Source of the DNA: Clostridium vitabionis
GTDB lineage: Bacteria; Bacillota; Clostridia; Lachnospirales; Lachnospiraceae
Assembly (NCBI RefSeq): GCF_015351765.1
Contig: NZ_JADKQA010000001.1
Location: 938,394-1,002,393 of the forward strand
Length of the DNA: 64,000 bases
Direction: 5' to 3'
Positions 17,804 through 28,249 of this stretch are shown here, piece after piece. Positions within the stretch are counted from its first letter, which is position 1, and each line of letters begins with the position of its first letter. The translations under genes were made by a program, and so were the position numbers. The notes under the pieces are model-generated. The model had not been told where the DNA came from and did not search any database. It saw only the letters and a list, made by a program, of their open reading frames with translations.

Positions 17804-19539
17804 TCCTTTCCCGTACTCTCAAAAGCATCGAAATGGCACATCTGCTCGCAGACGCCGCAGCCGACGCACTGGGTTTCATCCACATAGGCGTGGCCGTCCC
17901 GGAAGGAAATGGATGGGCAGCCGATCTGCATGCAGGCATGGCAGCCGACGCATTTCTCCTCGTTGACCCTGAGCGGCGGGTTGTGCCGGACATATTTGAG
18001 CAGCGCGCACGGCCTTCTCGCGATGATGACCGACGGCTCATCCGCCGCAAGCTCCTCCTTCACGGCCTTGTCGCACTCGTCAAGATCATAGGGATCCACA
18101 ACGCGGACGCGGTTGATGCCCATCGCCCGGATGAGCGCCTCGAGGTTGATCTTCCCCGCCGGGTCGCCCTTGATATTCTTGCCGGTCAGCGGGTTCTGCT
18201 GGTGACCGGTCATGCCGGTGATCGAGTTGTCCAGAATGATCACCGTGGAATTGGACTGGTTGTAGGCGATGTTCGCGAGCCCCGTCATGCCGGAGTGCAT
18301 GAAGGTGGAATCGCCGATGACCGCAACAGTCCGGTGCTCATTTTCCCCGTCTCCGGCCTTGTTGAAGCCGTGGATGGAGCTCACGGACGCGCCCATGCAG
18401 AGGGTCATGTCCATCGCGTTCAGCGGCGCGGAGGCGCCGAGCGTGTAGCAGCCGATATCGCCGAGAACGACGCAGCGGTTCTTGTGCAGCGTGTAGAACA
18501 GCCCCCGGTGCGGACATCCGGAGCACATCACCGGCGGCCTCATCGGGATGTCCTCCCCGATGGACGGTCCCTTGTCCACAGGTCTGCCAAAGGCGGCTGC
18601 CACGATATTCTGGGAAAATTCCCCGGTGATCGGCAGGATATCCTTGCCGGATACGGTAAGGCCGAGCTGGCGGCAGTGGTTCTCGATGATCGGGTCAAGC
18701 TCCTCCACCACCGCGATCTTCTTCACCTTCGCCGCGAAATCAAGGATCTTCTTCACCGGCATCGGGTTGATCATGCCGAGCTTCAGGACGGACACCGAAT
18801 CCCCGAAAACTTCCTTCACATACTGATAGGAGGTGGAATCCGTGATAATGCCGAGCTCGGTTCCGCCCATTTCCACGCGGTTGATCGGCGTCTCCTCCGC
18901 GTACGCGGTGAGCTTCTTCATCCGCTCCTCGACGACCGGGTGCTTTTTCTTGGCAAATGCCGGAACCATGACGTTCTTCGCCGCATCCTTTCTATACTCT
19001 TTTCTCGGCGGAAGAACGCGCTCGCCGGGTTCCACGATCGACTGGGAGTGGGACACGCGCGTGCACATCTTGAGCAGCACCGGCGTGTCGAACTGCTCGG
19101 AAATCTCATAGGCAAGCTTGGTAAATGCGAGCGCCTCCGCGGAATCCGAGGGCTCCAGCATCGGGATCTTGGACGCGATCGCGTGATGGCGGGAATCCTG
19201 CTCATTCTGGGAGGAGTGCATCCCCGCGTCGTCCGCCACACCGATGACCAGGCCGGCGTTCACGCCCGTGTAGGACATCGTAAAGAGCGGGTCGCAGGCG
19301 ACATTGAGCCCGACATGCTTCATGCCGCAGAAGGACCGCCTTCCGGCCAGGGACGCGCCGAAGGCCGCCTCCATGGCTACCTTCTCGTTCGGCGCCCATT
19401 CGCAGTAAATGTCGTCATATTTGACCGCCTCCTCCGTGATCTCGGTACTCGGGGTTCCGGGATAACTGGAGACGAAGCAGCAGCCCGCCTCGTAAAGGCC
19501 GCGCGCAACCGCTTTATTGCCCAGCATCAGTTGTTTCAT
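17800..19539 (-). CDS. iorA: Indolepyruvate ferredoxin oxidoreductase subunit alpha
   Basis: SSYPGTPSTEITE, GDSTFMHSGMTGL, C-terminal 2x[4Fe-4S] CVGCHACMQIGCPSI...CVGCGVCEQMC; start moved to MKQLML behind GGAGG. Confidence 0.95.
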   Translation of the reverse strand: MKQLMLGNKAVARGLYEAGCCFVSSYPGTPSTEITEEAVKYDDIYCEWAPNEKVAMEAAFGASLAGRRSFCGMKHVGLNVACDPLFTMSYTGVNAGLVIGVADDAGMHSSQNEQDSRHHAIASKIPMLEPSDSAEALAFTKLAYEISEQFDTPVLLKMCTRVSHSQSIVEPGERVLPPRKEYRKDAAKNVMVPAFAKKKHPVVEERMKKLTAYAEETPINRVEMGGTELGIITDSTSYQYVKEVFGDSVSVLKLGMINPMPVKKILDFAAKVKKIAVVEELDPIIENHCRQLGLTVSGKDILPITGEFSQNIVAAAFGRPVDKGPSIGEDIPMRPPVMCSGCPHRGLFYTLHKNRCVVLGDIGCYTLGASAPLNAMDMTLCMGASVSSIHGFNKAGDGENEHRTVAVIGDSTFMHSGMTGLANIAYNQSNSTVIILDNSITGMTGHQQNPLTGKNIKGDPAGKINLEALIRAMGINRVRVVDPYDLDECDKAVKEELAADEPSVIIARRPCALLKYVRHNPPLRVNEEKCVGCHACMQIGCPSISFRDGHAYVDETQCVGCGVCEQMCHFDAFESTGKE

Positions 19540-19580
19540 ATCGCATACCTCCATCGTTCTGTTCACAGACATGACATCAC

Positions 19581-19609
19581 TTTAGCACTTTATCGCGATT
19601 TCAGCAACA
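19581..19609 (-). promoter_or_regulatory. iorA promoter
   Basis: TTGCTG-N17-TAAAGT, extended -10 TGC. Confidence 0.6.
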
Positions 19610-19668
19610 GGATTGGAAAAATCGCCAAAAGAAATCGTGATATCCCGCGTGGAATTGGCGAAAACCAC

Positions 19669-19697
19669 TTGACACCCCGCGCAAAACGCGATAATCT
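19669..19697 (+). promoter_or_regulatory. Acyl-CoA ligase promoter
   Basis: TTGACA-N17-TAATCT. Confidence 0.7.
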
Positions 19698-19782
19698 GAG
19701 GTTATTGATTTTATGCATTAAAGTACAAAAGCTTTAAACATTTCCTATTTTACCGACACGATAACATTTTGGAGGTTGCACC

Positions 19783-21417
19783 ATGCCGATCACAGATTTG
19801 CTCGAGCGTAACAGCAAATTGTACGGCGATGAGACGGCGCTCATCGTCATCAACCCGGAAGTCACCGAACCGCAGAGAGTTACCTGGAAGGAATATGAGC
19901 TCATCCAGCCCACTTCTCCCGACTACTACCGCCGGGAGATCACCTGGTCTGTCTTCGATGAGAAGGCGAACCGCGTGGCGAACCTCCTGGTCAAAAAGGG
20001 CATCCGGAAAGGGCAGAAGGTCGCCATCCTCCTGATGAACTGCCTCGAATGGCTTCCGATCTATTTCGGTATCCTGAAGGCCGGCGCGATCGCCGTCCCG
20101 CTCAACTTCCGCTACACCGCCGAGGAGATCCGCTACTGCATGAAGAAAGCGGACTGCGACGTCCTCTTCTTCGGCGAGACATTCATCGGCCGGGTCGAAG
20201 CGATCGCCGAAGACCTCGGGAAGAAGGATCTTCTCTTCTACGTCGGCAATTCCTGCCCAACATTTGCCGAGGATTATCAGGAATCCGCCGCCAACTGCTC
20301 GAGCAGTGCCCCGAAGGTCCTGGTCGAGGACGACGACTGCGCGGCGATCTACTTCTCCTCCGGGACGACCGGCTTCCCGAAGGCGATCCTGCTCCGCCAC
20401 TCGGCGCTCATGCAGTCCGCGAAGATGGAGGCGATCCACCACGAGACCACGCATAAGGACACCTTCCTCTGCATTCCGCCCCTATACCACACCGGCGCAA
20501 AAATGCACTGGTTCGGCTCCCTCTACACCGGAAGCCGTGCTGTCCTTCTCCAGGGAAATAAGCCGAAAACCATTTTCCAGGCGGTCTCCCGCGAGGGCTG
20601 CACGATCGTCTGGCTGCTCGTCCCGTGGGCGCAGGATATCCTGACCGCCCTCGATTCCGGCGAGCTCAAGATGTCGGACTACAACCTCAAGCAGTGGCGG
20701 CTCATGCACATCGGCGCCCAGCCCGTGCCGCCGAGCCTCATCCGGCACTGGCAGAGGTATTTTCCTGGGCAGAAATATGACACGAACTACGGCCTGTCCG
20801 AATCGACCGGCCCCGGATGCATCCATCTCGGCATGGACCACATCGACAAGGTCGGCGCGATCGGCCTTCCCGGCTACGGCTGGCAGGCGAAGCTGGTTGA
20901 CGCGAACGGCAATCCGACTCCCCGGGGCGAGGTCGGCGAGCTCTGCGTGAAGGGGCCGGGCGTCATGGTCTGCTATTACAATGACCCGGAGGCGACCGCC
21001 GAGACGCTGGTTGACGGCTGGCTACACACCGGCGATATGGCGCGCCAGGACGAGGACGGGTTCTACTATCTGGTTGACCGCAAGAAGGATGTCATCATCT
21101 CCGGCGGGGAAAACCTGTACCCGGTACAGATCGAGAACTTCCTGAGCAGCAACGACAGGATCCAGGACGTGGCGGTCATCGGCACCCCGGACAAGCGGCT
21201 CGGCGAGATCGCGACCGCCGTTATCGAGGTGAAGCCGGGCATGACGCTCACGGAGGACGAGGTGAACCAGTTCTGCCTGAAACTGCCCCGATACAAGCGG
21301 CCGCGCAGGATCATTTTCGCCGACGTGCCGAGAAATGCGACAGGGAAGATCGAAAAGCCCCTGCTCCGGAAGAAATACAACGCGGTGAGGCTCGTGGAGG
21401 AGGAAAGCAGCTCCTGA
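19783..21417 (+). CDS. Class I adenylate-forming (acyl/aryl-CoA) ligase
   Basis: IYFSSGTTGFPKAILLRHSAL, YGLSESTGPGCIHLG, GWLHTGDMARQDEDGFYYLVDRKKDVIISGGENLYP. Confidence 0.95.
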   Translation: MPITDLLERNSKLYGDETALIVINPEVTEPQRVTWKEYELIQPTSPDYYRREITWSVFDEKANRVANLLVKKGIRKGQKVAILLMNCLEWLPIYFGILKAGAIAVPLNFRYTAEEIRYCMKKADCDVLFFGETFIGRVEAIAEDLGKKDLLFYVGNSCPTFAEDYQESAANCSSSAPKVLVEDDDCAAIYFSSGTTGFPKAILLRHSALMQSAKMEAIHHETTHKDTFLCIPPLYHTGAKMHWFGSLYTGSRAVLLQGNKPKTIFQAVSREGCTIVWLLVPWAQDILTALDSGELKMSDYNLKQWRLMHIGAQPVPPSLIRHWQRYFPGQKYDTNYGLSESTGPGCIHLGMDHIDKVGAIGLPGYGWQAKLVDANGNPTPRGEVGELCVKGPGVMVCYYNDPEATAETLVDGWLHTGDMARQDEDGFYYLVDRKKDVIISGGENLYPVQIENFLSSNDRIQDVAVIGTPDKRLGEIATAVIEVKPGMTLTEDEVNQFCLKLPRYKRPRRIIFADVPRNATGKIEKPLLRKKYNAVRLVEEESSS

Positions 21418-21432
21418 GGCCTCTTAGCCGCA

Positions 21433-21464
21433 GAAAATGCACCCGGAAAACCGGGTGCATTTTC
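21433..21464. terminator. Bidirectional terminator between ligase and MATE gene
   Basis: gaaaatgcacccggaaaaccgggtgcattttc. Confidence 0.85.
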
Positions 21465-21470
21465 TATGCC

Positions 21471-22901
21471 TTATTCCAACGGTCTCTGCACCCTTCGCGG
21501 TTTCATCTCCCGGCTGAGATCCCTCCAGATCGTAAGCAGCATGGTGATATAATTAGCCGCGCCGCCGATAAAGTTGGATATCGGCTCCGCGATGAAGACG
21601 CCCATGACGCCGAAGCCCAGCTTCGGCAGCAGGATGGTCAGCGGGACGACGATGATCACCTTCCGGAAAATCGAGAAAAAGATCGCCTGGGCGGACCTTC
21701 CGAGCCCGACCGCCGCCGACTGCCCGGTAAACTGCAGGGCCATCATAAAGAATCCGAAGAAATACACGTGCAGGGCGGGGATTGCCTTCTGAATAAGCGC
21801 CTCATCCCGGTTGAAAATCCGGATGAAAAATTCCGGGAAGGTGACCATCAGGAACCACACGAGCAGCGCGTAGAGCACCGTGGAGATCGTCAGGAAGACG
21901 ATCCCGCGCTTCACGCGGCCGTACTCCCCGGCGCCATAGTTGAAGCCGAAGACCGGCTGGGCGCTGTGTGTGAGCCCGCGGACCGCCTGGAGGGCGATCT
22001 CGTGGAGGCTGGAGAGGACAGTCATCACGCCGACGTAGAGATCCCCGCCCCAGCTCTGGAGCGTGGTGTTGCAGACCATTTCCACGAGGCTGTTCGTGGC
22101 GCTCATGACAAAGCCGGAGAAGCCGAGGGTAATGATCCGCCGGCACCGGTGCGCTTCCAGGTGCATATTCTGGCGCTTCAGGCGGAGAATCGTCTTTGTC
22201 CCGGTCAGGAAGCGCAGGATCCAGACGGCGGAAACCATCTGCGAGAGAATCGTCGCCAGCGCGGCGCCGGAGACGCCCATGTGGAAGACGAAGATGAACA
22301 GCGGATCGAGCACAATGTTCATCACCGCCCCGATGATGACAGTCATCATGCCTGTCCGGGCAAATCCCTGGGAATCGATGAAGGCGTTCATGCCGAGCCC
22401 GAGCATGACGAAGATCGTCCCCAGGACATAGATCGTCAGATAGCGATTCGCATACGGAAAGGTATTCTCGCTCGCGCCGAGGAGATAGAGCATCGGCCGC
22501 CTCACCAGAAGGAGCAGTGCGGTGAGCACGACGCCGGTATAGAGAAGCATGGCGAAGGAATTGCCCATGATCTTCTCCGCCTCGTCATTGTCCCCCCGCC
22601 CGCGGGCAATCGAGCTGAGCGGTGAGCCGCCCATGCCGAACAGGTTCGCAAATCCCATGATCAGGGAAACGATCGGCAGGCAGACGCCGAGCCCGGTCAG
22701 GGACAGCGTCGCGTCATTTGGCAGAAGGCCGATGTAAATCCGGTCCACCACGTTGTAGAGGACATTGACCAGCTGTGCGACCGTCATCGGGATGGCCAGT
22801 TTCAGGATCACCCCGCTCACGCTGCCCTTGGTAAAATCATTCCGCGCCTCGGATGCCTGCGCGGTGGTTCTCTCCCCGGATGTTTTCTGCTGTGCGCTCA
22901 T
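21471..22901 (-). CDS. MATE family efflux transporter
   Basis: 12-TM; AIPMTVAQLVNVLYNVVDRIYIG, GTIFVMLGLGMNAFIDSQGFARTGMM. Confidence 0.93.
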   Translation of the reverse strand: MSAQQKTSGERTTAQASEARNDFTKGSVSGVILKLAIPMTVAQLVNVLYNVVDRIYIGLLPNDATLSLTGLGVCLPIVSLIMGFANLFGMGGSPLSSIARGRGDNDEAEKIMGNSFAMLLYTGVVLTALLLLVRRPMLYLLGASENTFPYANRYLTIYVLGTIFVMLGLGMNAFIDSQGFARTGMMTVIIGAVMNIVLDPLFIFVFHMGVSGAALATILSQMVSAVWILRFLTGTKTILRLKRQNMHLEAHRCRRIITLGFSGFVMSATNSLVEMVCNTTLQSWGGDLYVGVMTVLSSLHEIALQAVRGLTHSAQPVFGFNYGAGEYGRVKRGIVFLTISTVLYALLVWFLMVTFPEFFIRIFNRDEALIQKAIPALHVYFFGFFMMALQFTGQSAAVGLGRSAQAIFFSIFRKVIIVVPLTILLPKLGFGVMGVFIAEPISNFIGGAANYITMLLTIWRDLSREMKPRRVQRPLE

Positions 22902-22910
22902 TTTCTCCCC

Positions 22911-23183
22911 TCAAAATTCCCCGTTCTGAAAATCCTCGAGAATAAACTTCTTCATCGCCCGGTACGCTTCCTCCTCGTCAGGCCCCTCGGCCTGCACGGT
23001 CACCGCGCACCCCGGTCTCATGTCCAGGCGCATGACCGAGACCAGGCATTTGCATGAGCTCGTCCTGCCTCCGCAGGTCAGCGTGATCCTGCTGGAAAAT
23101 TTCTTCGCCATCCGCACCATCTTCCCCGCGGGGCGGGCATGCACCGGTGCCCCCGCCGACAGAATGAAAGAAAATTTTCTCAT
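22911..23183 (-). CDS. HPr family phosphocarrier-like protein
   Basis: MRKFSFILSAGAPVHARPAGKMVRMAKKFSS: active-site His context conserved; SCKCLVSVMRL at the regulatory Ser46 region. Confidence 0.8.
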   Translation of the reverse strand: MRKFSFILSAGAPVHARPAGKMVRMAKKFSSRITLTCGGRTSSCKCLVSVMRLDMRPGCAVTVQAEGPDEEEAYRAMKKFILEDFQNGEF

Positions 23184-23244
23184 GGCGCGCCTCCTCACAG
23201 ATCGACATGCACTTTGCTGACGCAAAAAGTCGCGAAAACGATGC

Positions 23245-23282
23245 AAAAAAAGAGAAGTGCGCATCACACCTCTCTTTTTTTC
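23245..23282 (-). terminator. tmRNA terminator
   Basis: AAAGAGAGGTGTGATGCGCACTTCTCTTTTTTT on minus strand. Confidence 0.8.
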
Positions 23283-23374
23283 CAGGCTGTTTCTTCTTAT
23301 CAAATACCGAAACCCAAGGCCGTACGCACTCCACAGAAAAGGAAATCTCCTTGGTTCGTATAAGACTGTACAAA

Positions 23375-23715
23375 TGGAGCAGACGAGAGTTGAACTCGTG
23401 TCCAAAAACCGATCCCCTGTTCTTCTACTATCATAGTTTGTTGTTTAACATTCCCTCTGCCCCGCGGGAACAAACACCCTCAGGGTTTCAGTATCTGCTG
23501 ATACGCCTGACAGTGCGCAGCCTTCCTGCCATCGTTTCTCACATATCGATGCCGGATTCCCGAGGTGTGAGTGCCTCAGGGCCGACACAAGCTGCAATTA
23601 AGCAGCAAGAGCTAATTCGTTGTCGTTAGCGTTTGTATTTAAGTTTGCCATTTGACGCATTGCATGCGGATAGCTTCACCAGCTTCACAATCCCTGTCGA
23701 AACCGTTACTGCCCC
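23375..23715 (-). ncRNA. ssrA: Transfer-messenger RNA
   Basis: 5' GGGGCAGTAACGGTTTCGACAGGG, tag ORF GCAAACTTAAATACAAACGCTAACGACAACGAATTAGCTCTTGCTGCTTAA (ANLNTNANDNELALAA), 3' GAGTTCAACTCTCGTCTGCTCCA. Confidence 0.95.
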
Positions 23716-23841
23716 GAAATGAATGTTTAGCCTGATCCGGCAGGCCAGGCTTATCCCGGTCTGCCGTGAAAGATATTATACAATACTGCGCAGGATTTGT
23801 AAAGGGCTTATCCCCCGGCCGCAGGCGGCCCCTCTCCTGCC

Positions 23842-24309
23842 TTACCGGCTGTTCCTGGCCTTGAACTCCCGGTCCATTTCCCGCTTGGCATCCTTTTTCG
23901 CGATGTCCGCGCGCTTATCGTAGAGCTTTTTGCCGCGGGCCAGGCCGATCTCGACCTTGACGAGGCTGCCCTTGAAATACACCTGCAGCGGCACCAGGGT
24001 CAGTCCCTTCTCCTTGAGCTTGCTCTCCAGGCGGACGATCTCCTTCTTGTGCATCAGGAGCTTCCGCACCCGGAGCGGATCCTTGTTGAAAATATTTCCC
24101 TTCTCGTAGGGGCTCACGTGCATGCCCTCGATGAAGAGCTCCCCGTGATCGATGTGGATGTAGGCCTCCTTGACGCTGCACTTGCCCATGCGGATGGATT
24201 TGACCTCCGTGCCGTAGAGTTCGATGCCTGTCTCGTATTTCTCCAGGATAAAATAATCGTGGTAGGCTTTTTTGTTGTTCGCCACCAGCTTAATGCTTTC
24301 TTTTCCCAT
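23842..24309 (-). CDS. smpB: SsrA-binding protein
   Basis: [43 protein letters not shown]. Confidence 0.97.
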   Translation of the reverse strand: MGKESIKLVANNKKAYHDYFILEKYETGIELYGTEVKSIRMGKCSVKEAYIHIDHGELFIEGMHVSPYEKGNIFNKDPLRVRKLLMHKKEIVRLESKLKEKGLTLVPLQVYFKGSLVKVEIGLARGKKLYDKRADIAKKDAKREMDREFKARNSR

Positions 24310-26512
24310 TTTTCTTTTTCACTCCTGTTTCATCCCAGCGCTTGTCCGTCGGGATAAAGTCGATGGTCTTCATCAGCCGGTCCACGCCGGTCACGAGGAC
24401 CCTGACCGGCTGGCCGATGGTGTAAACCCGCCCGGTCATCCGGCCGACCAGGCGGTAATGCGCCTCGTCAAAAATATAGTAGTCGTCCACCAGGTCGTTC
24501 ACATGGACAAGGCCCTCGATGGTGTTCGGCAGGGCGACGTAGAAGCCCCAGCCGGTAACGCCGCTGACGGTTCCCTGGAATTCCTCGCCGATCCGGTGTT
24601 CCATGTACTGAACCTTCTTCAGCTTATCGGTCTCCCGTTCGGCGTCGTCCGCGCGGCGCTCCATCGCCGATGTCTGCACGGCGGCCGCCGGGAGCAGGCT
24701 CTCATAGTGCGCGACACGCTTCGGCGTCATTTGCCCGCTGATCGTCTCGTGAATGATCCGGTGGATCTGCAGATCCGGGTATCGGCGGATCGGGGAGGTA
24801 AAGTGGCAGTAATACTCCGCCGCGATGCCGAAGTGCCCCTTGTTCATCTCCGAATACTTTGCCTGCTGCATGGAGCGCAGCACAAGCATGTTGATCAGCG
24901 CTTCCTGGGGCGTCCCGGACGCGCTCTCGACGAGCTGCTGGATCTGCTTGGGCGTCACCCTGCCGGCGCGCGGCCGGAGCGTCAGCCCAAAGGTCTGGAC
25001 AAAGGAGGCGAGCTCCGTAATCTTATCCTCATCCGGCTTCTCATGGATCCGGTAGAGGAACGGCACCTTCCGGGAAGCGTACTCCTCCGCCACCGTCTCA
25101 TTTGCCGCCAGCATAAAGTCTTCAATCATCCGCTCGGCATCCCCGCGCACATAGGGGTAAATGTCCACCGGGCGCCCTTTTGGATCAAGGACGATTTTGG
25201 TCTCCGGGAAGTCGAAGTCCACAGCGCCCCTCCGGTGGCGCACCGCACGGAGGATATGCGAAAGCCGCTGCATTTCCTGGAACATGTCGACAAAACCGCG
25301 GTACTCCTCGCAGGTCTCCGGATCCCCCTCAAGGATGCGGTTCACCTTGGCGTAGGTCATCCGGCGGTCCGAATGGATCAGGGACTCGGCAATCTCATGG
25401 CTGATGAGCCGCCCCTCGCTGTCATATTCCATGAGGCAGCTCAGGGTCAGCCTGTCCTCATCCTCGTTCAGCGAACAGATGCCGTTCGACAGCTTGTGGG
25501 GCAGCATCGGAATCACCCGGTCTACCAGGTAAATGCTCGTGCCCCGGCTGTACGCCTCCTGATCCAGGGGACTTCCCTCCCGCACATAGTGGGAGACATC
25601 CGCGATGTGGACGCCCAGGCGGTAATGCGTGCTGCCATCCTCCGCCCGGTAGGTAGTGAGGGATACCGCGTCGTCAATATCCTTGGTGTCGTCACCGTCG
25701 ATGGTGACCGTGCGCAGCGTGCGGAGGTCCAGGCGCCCCCGCATTTCCTCCTCGGACACCTTGTCCGGGATATCCTGGATTTCCCGGAGGACATCGTCCG
25801 GAAATTCCTTCGGCAGCTCTCTCGCCTCGATCACCGAGAGGATGTCCACGCCGGGATCATCCACATGGCCAAGGATCTCCGTCACCCGTCCGCGGATGAC
25901 CTTGTCTTCCTCTGTCGGGTAACCGGTGATTTCCACGACAACCTTATGCCCGCTCACCGCGCCGAGCGTCTCCTTATCCGGGATGACGACATCGAAGCCG
26001 ATCTTCGGGTCGTCCGGCACGACTGTGCCGGCATGATTTACCCGCTCGAAGGTCCCGACGAGCCGTGTCACTGCCCTCTCTGTCACACGGATGATTTTAC
26101 CCTCAGCTTTTCCGGTCTCCGGATCCTCGCTCGTTAAAAGCACGGCAACCGTGTCCCCGTTCATGGCACCGCCGCAGGCATCCGGCGGAATGAACAGATC
26201 CTTCTCCCTGCCTTCCACGGCGACAAAGCCGAACCCGCGGGCATTTGCGCAGAAGGTGCCGGCCAGCAGGTTATCCTCCTCTTTTCGGGAAGAATTACCC
26301 TTCCCGGGCATCAGATCGGCTCTTTCGCGGGTCCTGCCGCCCTTCCCGTGAGGGGTGCCGTCCTTCCCGCGGGCTCCGCCGTCCTTCCCGGGAAATGCGG
26401 CCTTCTTCGTCCGGCTCTTATGCCGGCCTCCGATTTTCTTCTTATCCCAGAATTTCTTCCCGGAATCCCTGTCTTTCTTATCCTCTTTGCTCTTTTCCTT
26501 TTTTCCCATCAC
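24290..26512 (-). CDS. rnr: Ribonuclease R
   Basis: [38 protein letters not shown]-like RNB motif, S1 domain; basic N-terminal extension. Confidence 0.95.
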   Translation of the reverse strand: MMGKKEKSKEDKKDRDSGKKFWDKKKIGGRHKSRTKKAAFPGKDGGARGKDGTPHGKGGRTRERADLMPGKGNSSRKEEDNLLAGTFCANARGFGFVAVEGREKDLFIPPDACGGAMNGDTVAVLLTSEDPETGKAEGKIIRVTERAVTRLVGTFERVNHAGTVVPDDPKIGFDVVIPDKETLGAVSGHKVVVEITGYPTEEDKVIRGRVTEILGHVDDPGVDILSVIEARELPKEFPDDVLREIQDIPDKVSEEEMRGRLDLRTLRTVTIDGDDTKDIDDAVSLTTYRAEDGSTHYRLGVHIADVSHYVREGSPLDQEAYSRGTSIYLVDRVIPMLPHKLSNGICSLNEDEDRLTLSCLMEYDSEGRLISHEIAESLIHSDRRMTYAKVNRILEGDPETCEEYRGFVDMFQEMQRLSHILRAVRHRRGAVDFDFPETKIVLDPKGRPVDIYPYVRGDAERMIEDFMLAANETVAEEYASRKVPFLYRIHEKPDEDKITELASFVQTFGLTLRPRAGRVTPKQIQQLVESASGTPQEALINMLVLRSMQQAKYSEMNKGHFGIAAEYYCHFTSPIRRYPDLQIHRIIHETISGQMTPKRVAHYESLLPAAAVQTSAMERRADDAERETDKLKKVQYMEHRIGEEFQGTVSGVTGWGFYVALPNTIEGLVHVNDLVDDYYIFDEAHYRLVGRMTGRVYTIGQPVRVLVTGVDRLMKTIDFIPTDKRWDETGVKKKNGKRKH

Positions 26513-26550
26513 ACACTCTCATCTTTCCCCGGATAATCACTCCCGGGACA

Positions 26551-26694
26551 AAGCAAATTTGCATAGCTCGCACTAAACTCGCACTTCGCCCGCTGGGCTC
26601 GTGCCCCGCTCCGCGGATAGCCACTCCACTAAACTCGGACTGCGCTTTCGCTTGTCCTCGTTAAGTGGCTGGTTATCATTAAGTGCTCTGCATA
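26551..26694. repeat. Family 1 structured repeat cluster B (between rnr and secG)
   Basis: GCAC...GTGC module followed by AGCCACT...AGTGGCT module; ends AAGTGCTCTGCAT next to secG terminator. Confidence 0.88.
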
Positions 26695-26696
26695 AC

Positions 26697-26728
26697 AAAA
26701 AAGGCACCGCCGGAAATCGGAAGTGCCT
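26697..26728 (-). terminator. secG terminator
   Basis: AAGGCACTTCCGATTTCCGGCGGTGCCTTTTTT on minus strand. Confidence 0.8.
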
Positions 26729-26740
26729 TCTCATTCGTCA

Positions 26741-26983
26741 TTACCAGAATTTCAAGTCAAGTACAAGCGCAAGTACAATCCACAAAAATGCCGCAACCTT
26801 TGTCAGCTTCTCCAGCTTTCCTTCCATACTGCGGCTCTTGTTGCGCCCCCAGTAGCTCTCAGCCATGCCGCTGATCGAGCCGGACAATCCGGCCTGCTTG
26901 CCTTCCTGGAGAAGAATTACCGCCGAAAGGAAGATGCAGATGATGACAAAAATCACCGTAATAATCGTCTTTACCACGTTCAC
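26741..26983 (-). CDS. secG: Preprotein translocase subunit SecG
   Basis: Two TM; VILLQEGKQAGLSGSISGMAESYWGRNKSRSMEGKLEKLT. Confidence 0.93.
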   Translation of the reverse strand: MNVVKTIITVIFVIICIFLSAVILLQEGKQAGLSGSISGMAESYWGRNKSRSMEGKLEKLTKVAAFLWIVLALVLDLKFW

Positions 26984-27107
26984 ACCTCCCAGCTAAACAT
27001 GAAAAGGATACCATAGAAGCCGCGAAAGCGCAAGCAGATTTTGAAACTGTTCCGCGTCTGTCGTGCAAATCCCGGCAGAATGACTGTCTGCAGACGGTTC
27101 CGCCGGC

Positions 27108-28202
27108 TCAGCTCCGGCGAATCGTCCCCCCGCCGGCAACCCAGTCGTCCTCATAGAGGACAAGTGCCTGCCCCGGCGTCACCGCCCGGACCAGGCGGTC
27201 GAACACGCAGCGGATCGTGTCCCTGCCGGTTCTGGTCACCGTGCAGGGATCGCCCCGGTGGTTATAGCGGATTTTTCCGAGGAAGTGCCGGCTCTCTCCG
27301 ACCGCGAGGCCGGGAATCCCCATAAAGTTCAGGTGATCCACAGTGAGTTCCCTGGACCAGACGTCGCTGTCCTCCCCGATCACGACCTCGTTAGTCTCCG
27401 GGCGAACCCCGGTCACGAAGACACGGTGCCCCATCGGAAGGTCAAGGCCGCGCCGCTGCCCCACGGTGTAGTGCGTGATTCCGCGGTGCCGCCCGAGCAC
27501 CCGGCCGTCCGCCGTGACAAAATTCCCCTCCGGGACGCGGACACCGGTATCCTTCTCGATAAAGGAAGCGTAATCGCCGTCCGGGACGAAGCAGATTTCC
27601 TGGCTGTCGTGCTTGTGCGCGACCGGAAGGCCGGCATCCTCGGCAATCTTCCGCACCTCAGGCTTTGTGTACTCCCCGATGGGGAGAAGCGTGCGGGAGA
27701 GCTGTTCCTGCGTCAGGTTATAGAGCGCGTAGGTCTGGTCCTTCTCCGCGGTCCTGGAATTCTCGATCGCGAGGCGCCCATTCGGCAGCTGCCGTATCCG
27801 TGCGTAGTGGCCGGTCGCGATGTAGTCGGCGCCGATCGCCATACTCTTCTCCAGGAGGGACTCCCACTTGACATACCGGTTGCAGGCAATGCAGGGGTTC
27901 GGCGTGTCTCCGTGGAGGTACGCCTCATCGAAATAGCGGATGACCTTCTCCCGGAATTCCTTCTGGAAGTTCATCACGTAATAGGGGATATCCAGCACCG
28001 CCGCCACCCGGCGGGCGTCGTCCACCGCGGTGATCCCGCAGCAGCCGCCCTCATTTTCCAGGCGTTCCTCCGACTCGTCCTGCCAGATCTGCATTGTGAC
28101 GCCGATCACCTGGTAGCCCTGCTGCTTCAAAAGATAAGCGCAGACCGAGGAATCCACGCCGCCGGACATGCCGACGACAACGGTTTTCTTCTGCTTGTCC
28201 AT
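27108..28202 (-). CDS. mnmA: tRNA-specific 2-thiouridylase MnmA
   Basis: VVVGMSGGVDSSVCAYLLKQQGYQVIGVTMQIW, TPNPCIACNRYVKW, FVPDGDY. Confidence 0.96.
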   Translation of the reverse strand: MDKQKKTVVVGMSGGVDSSVCAYLLKQQGYQVIGVTMQIWQDESEERLENEGGCCGITAVDDARRVAAVLDIPYYVMNFQKEFREKVIRYFDEAYLHGDTPNPCIACNRYVKWESLLEKSMAIGADYIATGHYARIRQLPNGRLAIENSRTAEKDQTYALYNLTQEQLSRTLLPIGEYTKPEVRKIAEDAGLPVAHKHDSQEICFVPDGDYASFIEKDTGVRVPEGNFVTADGRVLGRHRGITHYTVGQRRGLDLPMGHRVFVTGVRPETNEVVIGEDSDVWSRELTVDHLNFMGIPGLAVGESRHFLGKIRYNHRGDPCTVTRTGRDTIRCVFDRLVRAVTPGQALVLYEDDWVAGGGTIRRS

Positions 28203-28249
28203 TCCAATCCTTTCCGTAATCCCCGGAACCCGGTTCTCCGGGAAAATGC

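Noticed and set aside
17833-19737. 634-aa plus-strand ORF
   Set aside because: Antisense to iorA, which has unmistakable conserved motifs; same shadow-ORF pattern.
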